Shown here: one piece after another, positions 11,345 through 22,152 of the stretch
Numbering within the stretch: position 1 is the stretch's first letter
Layout of the letters: each line of letters starts with the position of its first letter
NCBI RefSeq assembly: GCF_036320965.1
Contig: NC_092249.1
Coordinates: 2,572,614 to 2,636,613 of the forward strand
Length of the DNA: 64,000 bases
Source: Panulirus ornatus
Lineage: Eukaryota; Arthropoda; Malacostraca; Decapoda; Palinuridae
Reading direction: 5' to 3'
The notes under the pieces: generated by a model
Told to the model about the DNA's origin: nothing
Databases searched by the model: none
What the model saw: only the letters and a program-made list of their open reading frames with translations
Translations under genes and position numbers: made by a program

Positions 11345-11547
11345 GGAGGGGGGGAGGGGCCTCTTAATATACGTACACGCGTCTGTAAGTCTGAACGTTC
11401 ACATGTAAGTATGTATGAGCGTTTACATAAACAGGACGCTACCACGTGTGTACAGCGGTCCCTTAACCACCCCAGCATGTCGTAACGACCCTTGAACACG
11501 ACCTTTGACCTGACCCCATGCTCTTCTTCAAGTTCAAAAATGCGGAG

Positions 11548-11668
11548 AACGACCATCACACATTGTTAATCACCCTAACGACCATCACACGTTGTTAATT
11601 ACCCTAACGACCATCATACGTTGTTAATCACCCTAACGACCATCACACGTTGTTAATCACCCTAACGC
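11548..11668. repeat. 29-bp minisatellite, four copies
   Basis: Units starting at 11548, 11577, 11606 and 11635 with core AACGACCATCACACGTTG followed by TTAATCACCCT. The left flank (11475-11500) has one minus-orientation 21-mer-like phrase. Confidence 0.95.
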
Positions 11669-12130
11669 TTAATCAGTCATCATGACCCTATGCGTCACGG
11701 GAATACGACACGCACCAACACAGTCCCTCACCGTCACACGCGCGTCACGTAAACAAAACACGACCAAAAACCCGACGCGGAGTAGAAGGAAATGATTTTC
11801 GTACGAGTCCAACAACATGACGTGTTATGACACAAGATTAACAACAACAAGAAACAACAACAACAACAAACAACTCATCATCAGTCGTTCCCGCTAAACT
11901 CGTTTGATGTGACGCACTTTACCGTAGGACGCAAAATCCTTTTCTTTTTTTTATACCAGTGGGGGATACAGTTGGGGGGGGCCTGGGGGGGACCTGGGGA
12001 AAGGGGGGGGGGGGCGGTGCCGGCGCCGCGTGTCGAGGGAGGGGTGGGGATGGGGGGGTGTGGTCTTCCTCCCCTCCTGTATTATCACTTTCAAAAGGTA
12101 TTAAGATATCGAGGGGCGTAGGTGTAAGTG

Positions 12131-12133
<3 letters not shown>
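11669..12133. other. Unassigned DNA, CpG- and G-rich to the right
   Basis: CACG-rich left part, an (AAC)n-like stretch near 11835-11870, and G runs at 11969-12015. No gene recognised. Confidence 0.5.
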
Positions 12134-12169
<36 letters not shown>

Positions 12170-12200
12170 TGGGGGGGGGGGGAAGAAGGGGGGGGGTCAC
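12134..12200. repeat. (GT)n followed by G runs
   Basis: GT run to about 12168, then G runs with few interruptions to 12197. Confidence 0.93.
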
Positions 12201-12779
12201 CCAGGGATTACTTTTCTCTATGATTCAGTCATCTGTTCTTGAAGGTAATTCGTTACGCCACGAGAGTCGAGAAAGTAATATATTACCCCAAAAAAATAAA
12301 ATAAAATCAAGTAATCATATTTCAAAAATGTTTCCTATCTAAAGTTGTAGGTTTAGTGTATGAAATGCTTTCCCTGCACCCGGGTGTGACGTGCAAGAAG
12401 CACACACAAAAAACTGTAACTCAAACGAAGTGATAAAGTCGTTAAAAGTCTGGCATTTCTTTTTTCTTAAGGTGAAAATTGGGCATGACGTATGCTACCT
12501 CTCGTTTTCTGTGGCAGCGAGACAGACATAAGGGGTGACTTTACAAAATGTGGGATGGTTCGTAAACTTTATTCTTTTTCTTCATCTCTTCCTTCTTGCC
12601 TCACATTGACGACCATAACTCAACTCTTACCTGTCCACGGAGGTAAAATCCTACATACTTACACTTACATTACTAATCCTACATACTTACACTTAAATCA
12701 CTGATGAAAATAAGAAAATGCTACAAGAATTCATGACAGCAGCCAAGGGTTATGACTTGAACACTAGTTCACGAACGCA
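12201..12779. other. Unassigned DNA
   Basis: AT-rich with A runs. A short duplication of CCTACATACTTACACTTA lies near 12650-12695. No gene recognised. Confidence 0.5.
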
Positions 12780-13130
12780 AACAACACCTTCACTAGCAAC
12801 ACACATGCTCGTCACACAAGACACGACTCGCAACACCTGACAACGCATACGTTACCAACACAACGTTGGCACTATACGACAATACCTTACAACACCAACA
12901 GACTTGCAACACAATCATGATCTTAGAACGCATGACAACCACATGTCTGGTGTTCCAACGCGAAACGTATGATTGACTTGCAACACAATCATGATCTTAG
13001 AACACATGACAACCACATGTCTGGTGTTCCAACGCGAAACGTATGATTGCAACACAATGATCGGTGCAATATGAGATAGCCTGAAAGCACACATACCTGC
13101 AACACAACGCTGTTGCAATACAAGGACACC
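12780..13130. repeat. GCAACACAA-rich decayed repeats with a recent 74-bp duplication
   Basis: GCAACACAA recurs through the region. Two nearly identical 74-bp copies start at 12901 and 12975 and share AATCATGATCTTAGAAC and CCAACGCGAAACGTATGATT. The only clear difference in the shared part is GCATG versus ACATG. Confidence 0.85.
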
Positions 13131-13305
13131 TCAAAGTTACACTATGTGCAACACAAATATTCCGCACCAACACCTAACAACCCAAGCATAAGATCTTACA
13201 ACAGGAAGATCATCCCAGATCAGAATACAATCGTATCATTACAGCGAACGCAAATTGCGTCGTTACAGTCATACATTTATGGAATCTTAACCCCATGAGC
13301 ATGTC

Positions 13306-13675
13306 GTTACGACCCTGTAGCACGACGGTACGACCCTTGAGCTCAAGCAGCGTACCGTCGTGCTCAAGGGTCGTATCGTCGTGTTCAAGGGTCATACAAT
13401 GTCGTGCTCAAGGATCGTACCGTCGTGTTTCAAGGGTCGTACCGTTGTGCTCAAAGATCGTACCGTCGCGCTCAAGGGTCGTACCGTCGCGCTGAAGGCT
13501 CATACCGTCGTGCTCAAGGGTCGTACCATCGCGCTCAAGGATCGTACCGTCGCGCTCAAGGATCGTACCGCCGCGCTCAAGGATCGTACCGTCGCGCTCA
13601 AGGATCGTACCGTCGCGCTCAAGGATCGTACCGTCGCGCTCAAGGATCGTACCGTCGCGCTCTAGGATCGTACCG
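13306..13675 (+). repeat. 21-bp minisatellite family, locus 2, with orientation switch at left end
   Basis: The array opens with minus-orientation units (ACGACCCTGTAGCACG, then GGTACGACCCTTGAG) and flips at 13338-13343 to plus orientation for about 15 units. Right-hand units share CGCGCTCAAGGATCG, a local variant that is rare elsewhere. The last units stop at 13675. Confidence 0.96.
13320..13363. repeat. Inverted repeat at the orientation switch
   Basis: GCACGACGGTACG (13320-13332) and CGTACCGTCGTGC (13351-13363) are exact reverse complements separated by 18 bases. The loop contains CTTGAGCTCAAG, itself a perfect 12-base palindrome. Confidence 0.95.
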
Positions 13676-14152
13676 TCATCATATTGCAGGAGTTAACGAC
13701 TCAATTTACACAGGATTAAGGAGACATTTAAAAAAAAAAATAAAAGCTTGAGCGCTCATTAAGCTGAACAAAGTAAACCATGATCCTATCAAACCAAGTT
13801 TCGCACAGTTTTCTTCTCTTTTCTTTTTTTTTACACGCTATTAATAGCAGTCGCTCTAGCGCGTTAAGCGCACCTAAGCGCTGAATGAAAGCAGTGAATA
13901 ACAGCGTAAAAAAACCGCTACGAAATGATTCACAACGAGGGGTTTAGCGGGTCCTTGTAACGTCAAGGATGGATGAATACATGATGGACTTCAATTCTAC
14001 CCGGGTATTGGATGAAGCTGGGCATGGCGCTGCCACTAATAGATTGACTGATCAAGTCCCTTCTACCACGTGCACCACACTGTGTCTACTTTCTACCATC
14101 AACCTAACCACCACACAGTGTCCATGTCTGTCGAAAATCACACTATGTACAC
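13676..14152. other. Unassigned DNA between two 21-mer arrays
   Basis: Includes an A run at 13731-13741, GCGCTTAAGCGC-like words near 13855-13885, and no recognisable gene. Confidence 0.5.
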
Positions 14153-14505
14153 CTCAAGGGGTCGTACCGTCGTGCTCATGGGTCGTACCGTCGTGCTCAA
14201 GTGGGTCGTACCGTCGTGCTCAAGGGGTCGTATCGTCGTGCTCAAGGGGGTCGTACCGTCGTGCTCAAGGGTCGTACCGTCGTACTCAAGGGTTTCTACC
14301 GTCGTGCTCAAGGGGGTCGTACCGTCGTGCTCAAGGGGTCGTACCGTCGTGCTCAAGGGTCGTACCGTCGCGCTCAAAGGGTCGTACCGTCGTGCTTAAG
14401 GGGTCGTGCCGTCGTGCTTAAGGGTCGTACCGTCGTGCTCAAGGGGTCGTACCGTCGTGCTCAAGGGTCGTACCGTCGTGCTCAAGGGGGTCGTACCGTC
14501 GTGAT
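14153..14505 (+). repeat. 21-bp minisatellite family, locus 3 (plus)
   Basis: About 16 units. The G stretch between CAA and TCG varies from three to five bases, so units are 21, 22 or 23 bp and the reading frame is not kept. This argues against coding constraint on the family. Confidence 0.96.
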
Positions 14506-14582
14506 ATTAAACATGGAGAGTCACTGGACCCTCAGACCCGTCTGGACATGGAGATACCAAAAGTAATTTTCTCAATTCCTCG

Positions 14583-14583
<1 letters not shown>

Positions 14584-14628
<45 letters not shown>
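14584..14628. repeat. (CA)n microsatellite
   Basis: Pure CA run just after the 21-mer array. Confidence 0.96.
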
Positions 14629-14629
<1 letters not shown>

Positions 14630-15200
14630 TATGCAAATCAGGGAGTGAGTACACAACCCGCAAGTCACACACGCTGTTCGACTCCCTCCAACACCGGGAT
14701 ACGAACCTGTGTCCGCGATATGTATCGGTTGCCATGTCCTTATCTCCAAGGCAAATCGCGTTCGTGAAAACCCTCTCACGAAACTATGCCTCTCAAAACG
14801 AAAACGAGTACGAATGAGAATGAGGACACGCATTCGTGTGTCGATCGTAGAGGGGAAGGGCGGGGGAGGTAGGAAAGTATGGCCATTCGTGGAGTGTAGT
14901 CATAATGTTTCGTGATTGATATCTGAATGCATCTTTCGTGACCTCTGACCCCCCCCCCCCAAGTGAATTCAAAATACGTGCAGTACGAAAGTTACGAACG
15001 TATTGGTGGTCTAAGTTTTAGAACGAACCGACCAAGAAGTAAACTCATATACATTTCTGGAGACGCAGATGATGTAAAAAAAAATATATGAAACTAGAAA
15101 AGAAATAAAAATCTCTTTCGTGTACCATATAATTACTCTGGCGAACGTAAACAATAATTCACAAAACAAAACACACGCTCATGCAAGCAAATAAACAAAG

Positions 15201-15202
<2 letters not shown>
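14629..15202. other. Unassigned DNA
   Basis: Single-copy in appearance. Contains ACGAAAACGAG-type short repeats near 14760-14840 and a C run at 14950-14959. No gene recognised. Confidence 0.5.
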
Positions 15203-15255
<53 letters not shown>

Positions 15256-15303
15256 AGCTCTTCAGAAAAGATATGTAGACAAACAAACACACACAGACAA
15301 AGG

Positions 15304-15349
<46 letters not shown>
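15203..15349. repeat. Two (AC)n tracts in a duplicated setting
   Basis: AC runs at 15203-15250 and 15304-15349. Each is preceded by an AAACAAA/GACAAAGGAAC-like lead, suggesting that one tract and its lead arose by local duplication. Confidence 0.93.
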
Positions 15350-15351
<2 letters not shown>

Positions 15352-15485
15352 ATCACTAACGATTTCAAAAGCATGAACAACCCTTGGCGCTCATCAATAC
15401 AATCCCTCCGACGCAATTCAACTGATTGCGAACGTGTTGCAACACATCCAGTCATAACGCACCTAGACTCCACAACACAACATAC
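15350..15485. other. Unassigned spacer
   Basis: Short single-copy-like sequence. Nothing recognised. Confidence 0.5.
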
Positions 15486-15612
15486 TCAACACAGCTAACA
15501 CTATCCGGGGCAACACAACACAGCTAACACTATCCGGGGCAACACAACACAGCTAACACTACACAGGGTAACACACTCAACACAGCTAACACTACACGGG
15601 GCAACACAGCGC
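15486..15612. repeat. 29-bp minisatellite, about four copies
   Basis: Core CACAGCTAACACTATCCGG with starts at 15492, 15521 and 15550 and a longer last unit (start 15583). Confidence 0.93.
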
Positions 15613-16107
15613 TGAAACACAAAAGAGGTGGGCGGCAGCAACAGAAGAGAGGCGATAAGAATCACAGACACACAGTCATTTCAACCGGCACGCGTACATA
15701 AGGGCCAATGGGGCTTGGCATCATCTTGCCTCGCTTCTTTCTTTGCCTTTGTTTACACCGCCATCTTGGATGGTGACGTCATTCGTTATTATGATGATAA
15801 CTACGAGACTTATTATAACACGAGACAAAGTTGTTATCATAACACGAGACAAAGTTATCAAAACGTAATGTCTGATTAAATCTAATCAAGTATTTGTTTA
15901 TATTTGTTTATAATCAAGTAATTGTTTATACATTTGTTTATTTCAGCAAACATGACCATTGTTTGTTTCTTTGTGACGATTGTTTGCCTTGTTTGTCTTG
16001 GTTACAAAGACTAATTATGTGGTTAGATGTGGAAGGCCAGAGTTGATTGTTAATCAGTACTTCCGTCTCGTCCATTTTCCGTAATAGCGATTTGAGAATA
16101 AACACGT
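15613..16107. other. Unassigned DNA with small duplications
   Basis: A 27-bp duplication of ATAACACGAGACAAAGTT lies near 15815-15855, followed by TTTGTTTATA repeats near 15890-15945. No gene recognised. Confidence 0.55.
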
Positions 16108-16315
16108 CGTGTTCAAGGGTCGTACCGTCGTGCTCAAAAGTCGTACCGTCGTGTTCAAGGATCGTACCGTTGTGCTCAAGGATCGTACCGTCGTGCTCAA
16201 GGGTCGTACCGTCGTGCTTAAGGATCGTACCGCCGTGCTCAAGGGTTGTACCGTCATGCCATGAGGTCGTACCACTGTGTTCAATAGTCGTACCGTCGTA
16301 CTCGGGAGGGATTAC
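16108..16315 (+). repeat. 21-bp minisatellite family, locus 4 (plus)
   Basis: About nine units, decaying to the right (ATGCCATGAGG, ACTGTGTTCAATAG variants). Confidence 0.95.
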
Positions 16316-16390
16316 GTGCAGTGATCTATACGTGCCTGCACGACCATCCGCAGAGATCGCATACTCATAAGATTTCCATTTCAGTCCTTG

Positions 16391-16454
<64 letters not shown>
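16391..16454. repeat. (CT)n microsatellite
   Basis: Pure CT run. Confidence 0.97.
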
Positions 16455-16456
<2 letters not shown>

Positions 16457-16499
16457 GAAACACAAACAAGTGATCATTTACAACAGGTAGACCAACGCA

Positions 16500-16700
16500 A
16501 AAGAACGTTTAGAAAACAAAACAAAAAACGTTTATAACACAAAAAAAACGTTTACAACCCAAAAAACGTTTACAACACAAAAAAAACGTTTACAACCAAA
16601 AAAACGTTTACAACACAAAAAAAACGTTTACAACACAAAAAAAAACGTTTACCACACACAAAAAAAAAAAAACGTTTACCACACAAAATAACGTTTACGA
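16500..16700. repeat. 18-20 bp AACGTTTACAACAC minisatellite
   Basis: About ten units of AACGTTTACAACAC separated by A runs of variable length (4 to 13), so the unit length drifts by A-run slippage. Confidence 0.93.
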
Positions 16701-16903
16701 CATGCCACGACAAAACGCAACGTTTCAAATCCATCTTCATAACTCGCAGTGAATTTTCACTGCCCCCCTCCCCTCCCCCCCCCTGTGTCAAGAGGCACTG
16801 AAATATCATCACATGTTCTGTCTGTGCGAATGCCAATTCTCAAAAATGTCAGATGAAGTCATACAGTTTTCACCTGTCGATTTCCAGATCCGGATATCAA
16901 GCT

Positions 16904-16904
<1 letters not shown>

Positions 16905-16962
<58 letters not shown>
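16905..16962. repeat. (AC)n microsatellite
   Basis: Pure AC run, ending in ACGCACGTACATACATAC. Confidence 0.97.
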
Positions 16963-16966
<4 letters not shown>

Positions 16967-17092
16967 GTACATACATACACGCGCGTGCGAAAGGTTGGGA
17001 GGTGAACAATGAAACCTGGGAGCCATGTTATTCACACATTCTCCAGTGGAACGCGATCACCAGCCACAAGGCAGTCTGACACGTTTCATTTT

Positions 17093-17868
17093 CAGCAAGG
17101 AGGAGGCCTCAGACTTCAGCAAGAGGGGGAGGCCTGAGACTTCAGCAAGGGGAGGCCTCAGACTTCAGCAAGGGAAGGCCTGAGACTTCAGCAAGGGGAG
17201 GCATCAGACTTCACAAGGGGGAGGAGGCCTGAGACTTCAGCAAGGGGAGGAGGCCTGAGACTTCAGCAAGGGGAGGAGGCCTGAGACTTCAGCAAGGGGA
17301 GGAGGCCTGAGACTTCAGCAAGGGGAGGAGGCCTGAGACTTCAGCAAGGGGAGGAGGCCTCAGACTTCAGCAAGGGAAGGCCTCAGACTTCAGCAAGGGG
17401 AGGAGGCCTGAGACTTCAGCAAGGGAAGGAGGCCTGAGACTTCAGCAAGGGGAGGAGGCCTGAGACTTCAGCAAGGGGAGGAGGCCTGAGACTTCAGCAA
17501 GGGGAGGCAGCCTCAGACTTCAGCAAGGGGAGGAGGCCTCAGACTTCAGCAAGGGGAGGAGGCCTCAGACTTCAGCAAGGGGAGGCAGCCTCAGACTTCA
17601 GCAAGGGGAGGAGGCCTCAGACTTCAGCAAGGGGAGGAGGCCTCAGACTTCAGCAAGGGGAGGCAGCCTCAGACTTCAGCAAGTGGAGGAGGCCTCAGAC
17701 TTCAGCAAGGGGGGGGAGGCCTGAGACTTCAGCAAGGGGAGGAGGCCTGAGATTTCAGCAAGGGGAGGAGGCCTCAGACTTAAGCAAGGGGAGGAGGCCT
17801 CAGACTTCAGCAAGGGGAGGAGGCCTCAGACTTCAGCAAGGGGAGGCCGCCTCAGACTTCAGCAAGGG
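17093..17868. repeat. 26-bp minisatellite with two unit types
   Basis: About 30 units with core GAGGCCTGAGACTTCAGCA. The middle reads CCTGAGAC or CCTCAGAC. CCTGAGAC units dominate the left-centre and CCTCAGAC units the right, with blocks of GGCAGCCTCAG at a three-unit spacing around 17505-17670. Units near 17093-17220 are shorter and irregular. Confidence 0.97.
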
Positions 17869-18212
17869 AATGATACATGTAAAGTGAACAGCGTGTAATT
17901 TCAGATCACCAGAAATAATACCATGAAATCAATCTCAAAATCTAAAAGTACAGGAATATTCTAATTCAAACGCAGGGTGGTGATGCAAACGCGCATGACG
18001 TCTAAGTTAATGCAAATGAGATTAAGTACACTAATGATCAATTACCATTATGCCTCACACAGCAAGAAGGGGTTTTACGTACACAAAAAGCAATAATTAT
18101 AATAATTACGTTCGGGCGATGCAAGAAACACATTAAAACCGTCTAATTCATTACACCAGGTTTAAATTAACAAGCAAGTTTTATGGACACAGGTTTAATC
18201 TTTCTTATGCTT
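17869..18212. other. Unassigned AT-rich DNA
   Basis: No repeat or gene recognised. Confidence 0.5.
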
Positions 18213-18382
18213 AATTCATATGTACTCATCTGTATATACAGAGATGAGTATATCAATTCATATGTACTCATCTGTATATACAGAGATGAGTATATCAATT
18301 CATATGTACTCATCTGTATATACAGAGATGAGTATATCAATTCATATGTACTCATCTGTATATACAGAGATGAGTATATCAA
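18213..18382. repeat. 42-bp minisatellite of near-palindromic units, four identical copies
   Basis: Each unit contains TACTCATCTGTATATACAG followed by AGATGAGTA. CTGTATATACAG is a perfect palindrome and TACTCAT pairs with ATGAGTA, so each unit can fold as a hairpin. The copies appear identical, which suggests a recent origin. Confidence 0.96.
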
Positions 18383-19807
18383 ATCTCATATATGTCTGCT
18401 GTTATATGACACCACAGACCACTATATGTCAGATATAACATAAGGAACACTGCTATATATTCAATCTTATATATAAGTCTCTTCTGCATGCGATTCTTTT
18501 CATATGTATTATGTATTCAGTCTTATGTAGGCATAATGCTACGTATTTGAATTTACACAGAAACATATATATGTATTCAATCTCGCACAAGTTCGCTGTT
18601 TTATGTATCCCACTTGTGGGTAATATATACAGGCCTTCTTATGATAACGGGAAACATATTTCGTACAACGAATGACGGATCAATGCAGCCTGCAACGTCT
18701 CACAACAACCCATAAACTCGGCCCCCCGGTAATTGGAACGGGATATTGAGGCTTGAAAAGCCTGGTTGAAATAAGGTGGTTCAGCGCAAGCAAGACGCTC
18801 AAAACACGCGATCAGGTTTGCCCGCTGGGCAGCGAGTTTAATATCTTCAGTGGAAGAGGCGAGGGAAGGGAGGGTCTCGCGCGCTCACACAACCCCCCCA
18901 GCGGCTGGCCCACACACAATATGGCTGAATTTCACCTTCATATCCCCGTCTCCACTTATAGAATTCTAAGTGGGAGAGGGACAAAGGAACAGGGAGAGAG
19001 TTGAGGGAGAGGGAAGACCTAAAGTCAGCCGAGGTGGAGGGAGTAAAAGGGGTTTTGGTCGTGCGAGGGAGGATAAGTCTGGTCGTTGGGTCGACCCCTC
19101 TGGTCGCTCGCTGGTCGACACCTTCCTACATTCTCATATCTCAAAACTTCTCAAAACTTCTCTCCCTGGGATGACCCCTTCCCCCCCCACCCCCTCCCTA
19201 AAACGGGTAAGATGGCCATACTGAAAGACGTAAGGTCGAACCCAGTGGTCCACAGAGAACGAGAGATTTGGGTCTCCATCCTGGGATATGTTCCGGGAGC
19301 TAGAGAAAACGGTGGTTTGCCACTTCCACAGGCACTCCCAATGCGTCTGGGTTCGAGGCATTTCTGGAGGGGAAACTGTCAACTAGTATACCTAAAAGAA
19401 AGACTTAAATTCGAAGGCCCTAAGCTGGCTCTCTCCTATTTAAAATTGTCTAATCTTTCTCTTAATAACGTTCAAATACATGAGTCTGTCGTATACCCTA
19501 CTACAGCTGTATGCATATGTATACTGCATCGACATTCAGAGGAAAACCATTTAAGATCTTGTACATAATTGATTGCCTCATTAACTAACAATTAACAGTA
19601 TCTTTAATGTCAATATCTATATCTCAACTCGTAGATATGACCTCAAACTGACCTATATCAGTGGTACAGAAGGTCATACGACCTGCGCAAGATAACGAGA
19701 CACTTCGTTATAGCCTCCGTAACTAACAGCTTCCCAAAATGCGAAGTGACCAACCCCTCACTGTTTACCGAACGTGGACTAGTGATGCGTTATACGCCAC
19801 GCGAAGG
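18383..19807. other. Unassigned DNA
   Basis: 18400-18600 has loosely repeated TATGTATTCA(A/G)TCT phrases, an old decayed repeat related in composition to the 42-bp array. 18650-19800 is single-copy in appearance. A 160-codon plus frame (19086-19568) has no domain that I recognise and I do not call it a gene. Confidence 0.5.
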
Positions 19808-20225
19808 CAGCAGTGAACCTTACCACCTTCAGTGACTTGTTTTCACTGCACAGGCAAGGGAAAACAGTGAACCCTTACCTTCAGTGACTGTTTTCACTAC
19901 GCAGGCCAGAGAAAACAGTGAACCTTTACCTTCAGTGACTGTTTTCACTGCACACGACAGCAATGCAGTGGCCCTCACCTCCAGTGAATTGTTTTCACTG
20001 CACACGCCAGGGAAAGCAGTGAACCCTTACCTTCAGTGACTGTTTTCACGGCACAGGTCAGGGAAAGCAGTGAACCCTTACCTTCAGTGACTATTTTCAC
20101 TGCACACGCCATGGAAAGCAGCGAACCCTTACCTTCCGCGACTGTTTTCACTGTACACGCCAGGGAAAGCAGTGAACCCTCTACCCACCCACCCCCCCAC
20201 CTGCAGTGATTGTTTTCACTGTTCC
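19808..20225. repeat. 51-bp minisatellite with internal inverted repeat
   Basis: About eight units with CCAGGGAAAGCAGTGAACCC and CTTCAGTGACTGTTTTCAC. GCAGTGAA near the left of a unit is the reverse complement of TTCACTGC near its right. The period is 17 codons, so a minus frame stays open. Confidence 0.93.
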
Positions 20226-20399
20226 AGACAAGGTCGTAAACAGACGGATCGGTCACTGTGCTTACAACAGACAAGTGGGGGTGATACAGAGCCCCTCCCT
20301 CGCCCAACATACTATAATGACCTCCTGCTCCCTTCTTGCCCTAGCCTATCATCCCGGCTCACACAGAAGGCTACAACATACACTCATACATACACACAC

Positions 20400-20805
20400 A
20401 CACATACTGTATTACAGTGTATATACTGCATACATACTGTATTACAGTGTATGTACTGCACACATACTGCATTACAGTGTATATACTGCACACATACTGT
20501 ATGACAGCGTATATACTGCACACATACTGTGTTCCAGTGTATGTACTGCACACATACTGTATTACAGTGTATATACTGCACACATACTGTATTACAGTGT
20601 ATGTACTGCACACATACTGCATTACAGTGTATGTACTGCACACATACTGCATTACAGTGTATGTACTGCACACATACTGTGTCACAGTGTATATACTGCA
20701 CACATACTGTGTTCCAGTGTATATACTGCACACATACTGTATTACAGTGTAACAGTATAGTGTATATACTGCACACATACTGTATTACAGTGTATATACT
20801 GCACA
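20400..20805. repeat. 30-bp minisatellite
   Basis: About 13 units with core TACTGTATTACAGTGTAT followed by (A/G)TACTGCACACA. Two variant positions (GTATATACTG/GTATGTACTG and TATTACAG/TGTTCCAG) are mixed along the array. A 16-bp partial duplication interrupts it near 20750. Confidence 0.96.
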
Positions 20806-21030
20806 ATCTTCTAAAAGGGGATTGCAAGGAAAAACAATCATATCTCCAGCTGTTTTGATAACAACAACTGTTGTAAATTTGCATACAGACATGGACGGTC
20901 CAGACCAGCGGCTTCCACTGGAACTGGGACATTTAGCAATATCTATATATGCAAATGAGTTGTCATCTCTTATCACCCCGTCTCGCCATATCCCAGCATC
21001 CACGCTAATTCCTTGTATTTCGTAAGACAA
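20806..21030 (-). other. Unassigned open stretch between repeats
   Basis: A minus frame stays open through the whole non-repetitive stretch and reads, among others, VVVIKTAGDMIVFPCNP. It has balanced composition, unlike its neighbours. I cannot assign a family, and no start or splice sites can be fixed. It could be an exon, an old element or chance. Confidence 0.2.
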
Positions 21031-21130
21031 ACACACACACCCACCCACACACACACACACACACACCCACCCACACACACACACACACACACCCACACAC
21101 ACACAGACACACACACACACACACACACAC
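21031..21130. repeat. (CA)n with periodic CCCACCCA interruptions
   Basis: AC runs broken by CCACCCAC at regular spacing, a compound microsatellite. Confidence 0.95.
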
Positions 21131-21581
21131 GCTCTCCCTCAAGCGATGACCTGCCTTTCTATATTTCAGTGGGGACCAGGCAAAACACATAACCCCGAGG
21201 ACATAAATTCCCCCAGGGAGCCGCCCAGGCCTCAGCCATCAGCAAGCCATCTCAGGACACACCTCGCCCCCCCCCCACCACCACCAGTAAACCCTCATGA
21301 AAAAGGACCACAGTGCCTGACGGCTCCTAGCGCCGCCTCCTAGCTCCTCCCCTCCTCAGCTTACGTGGGAGCTAGGAGAAGTAACTCACATCACTGAGGA
21401 GGTTAATTGATGTGGGTCTTTCTTCCACCCCCTCCAAAAGAAAATGAATTTACAGCGTTCTCGCCTCCCCAAACGGTGGGAAATGGTGGGAAAGATAATG
21501 AAAAAAAGGACAGCTGTTCATAAAGGTCATCCTTCCTTTCAATAGTGGAAGACTCTTGCCTCTAGAAACATACCTGGAACC
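21131..21581. other. Unassigned DNA
   Basis: Contains an inverted pair AGGAGCTAGG / AGCTCCT words near 21330-21375. No gene recognised. Confidence 0.45.
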
Positions 21582-21612
21582 GGACGTTCACCGCCATCCA
21601 TGACGGTGAACG
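21582..21612. repeat. Perfect 10-bp hairpin at the edge of the 84-bp array
   Basis: ACGTTCACCG and CGGTGAACGT are exact reverse complements around a 10-base loop (CCATCCATGA). The right arm is part of the first array unit. Confidence 0.92.
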
Positions 21613-21945
21613 TGCGATCTGGCTAAATGGAAGGGACGTCCAGGGTTCGATGCCCACCCTCCTCCGTCACGAGACAGAAATGGACGACGGCGAACGTACG
21701 ATCTGGCTAAATGGAAGGGACATCCGGGGTTCGATGCCCACCCTCTTCAGTCACGAGAAAGAAATGGACGACGGCGAACGTGCGATCTGGCTAAATGGAA
21801 GGGACATCCGGGGTTCGATGCCCACCCTCCTCCGTCACGAGACAGAAATGGACGACGGCGAACGTGCGATCTGGCTAAATGGAAGAAACGTCCAGGGTTC
21901 GATGCCCACCCTCCTCCGTCACGAGACAGAGGAACCTCTCCCCGT
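21600..21945 (+). repeat. 84-bp tandem repeat carrying tRNA-promoter-like boxes
   Basis: Four units with GATCTGGCTAAATGG at 21616, 21700, 21784 and 21868, an exact 84-bp period. Each has TGGCTAAATGG, which fits the pol III A-box consensus, then GGTTCGATGCC, which fits the B-box, only about 24 bases downstream of the A-box start. A normal tRNA has a longer gap, so this is not a complete tRNA. The period is 28 codons, so a long frame stays open. A truncated tRNA-derived SINE head amplified in tandem is my preferred reading. Confidence 0.75.
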
Positions 21946-22044
21946 CGTCCACCAACGCCCACACCTTGCTGGCTCCCATACGAGGGTGGCTGAAGATGAT
22001 GCCTCGAGAATACGAAATGCCTCAGCCAGCCTCTACTGCCTCTG

Positions 22045-22123
<79 letters not shown>
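22045..22123. repeat. (CT)n microsatellite
   Basis: CT run with one CG interruption near 22105. Confidence 0.97.
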
Positions 22124-22124
<1 letters not shown>

Positions 22125-22152
22125 GGGGGAAAACGAGAGACGGGCAAATGAC

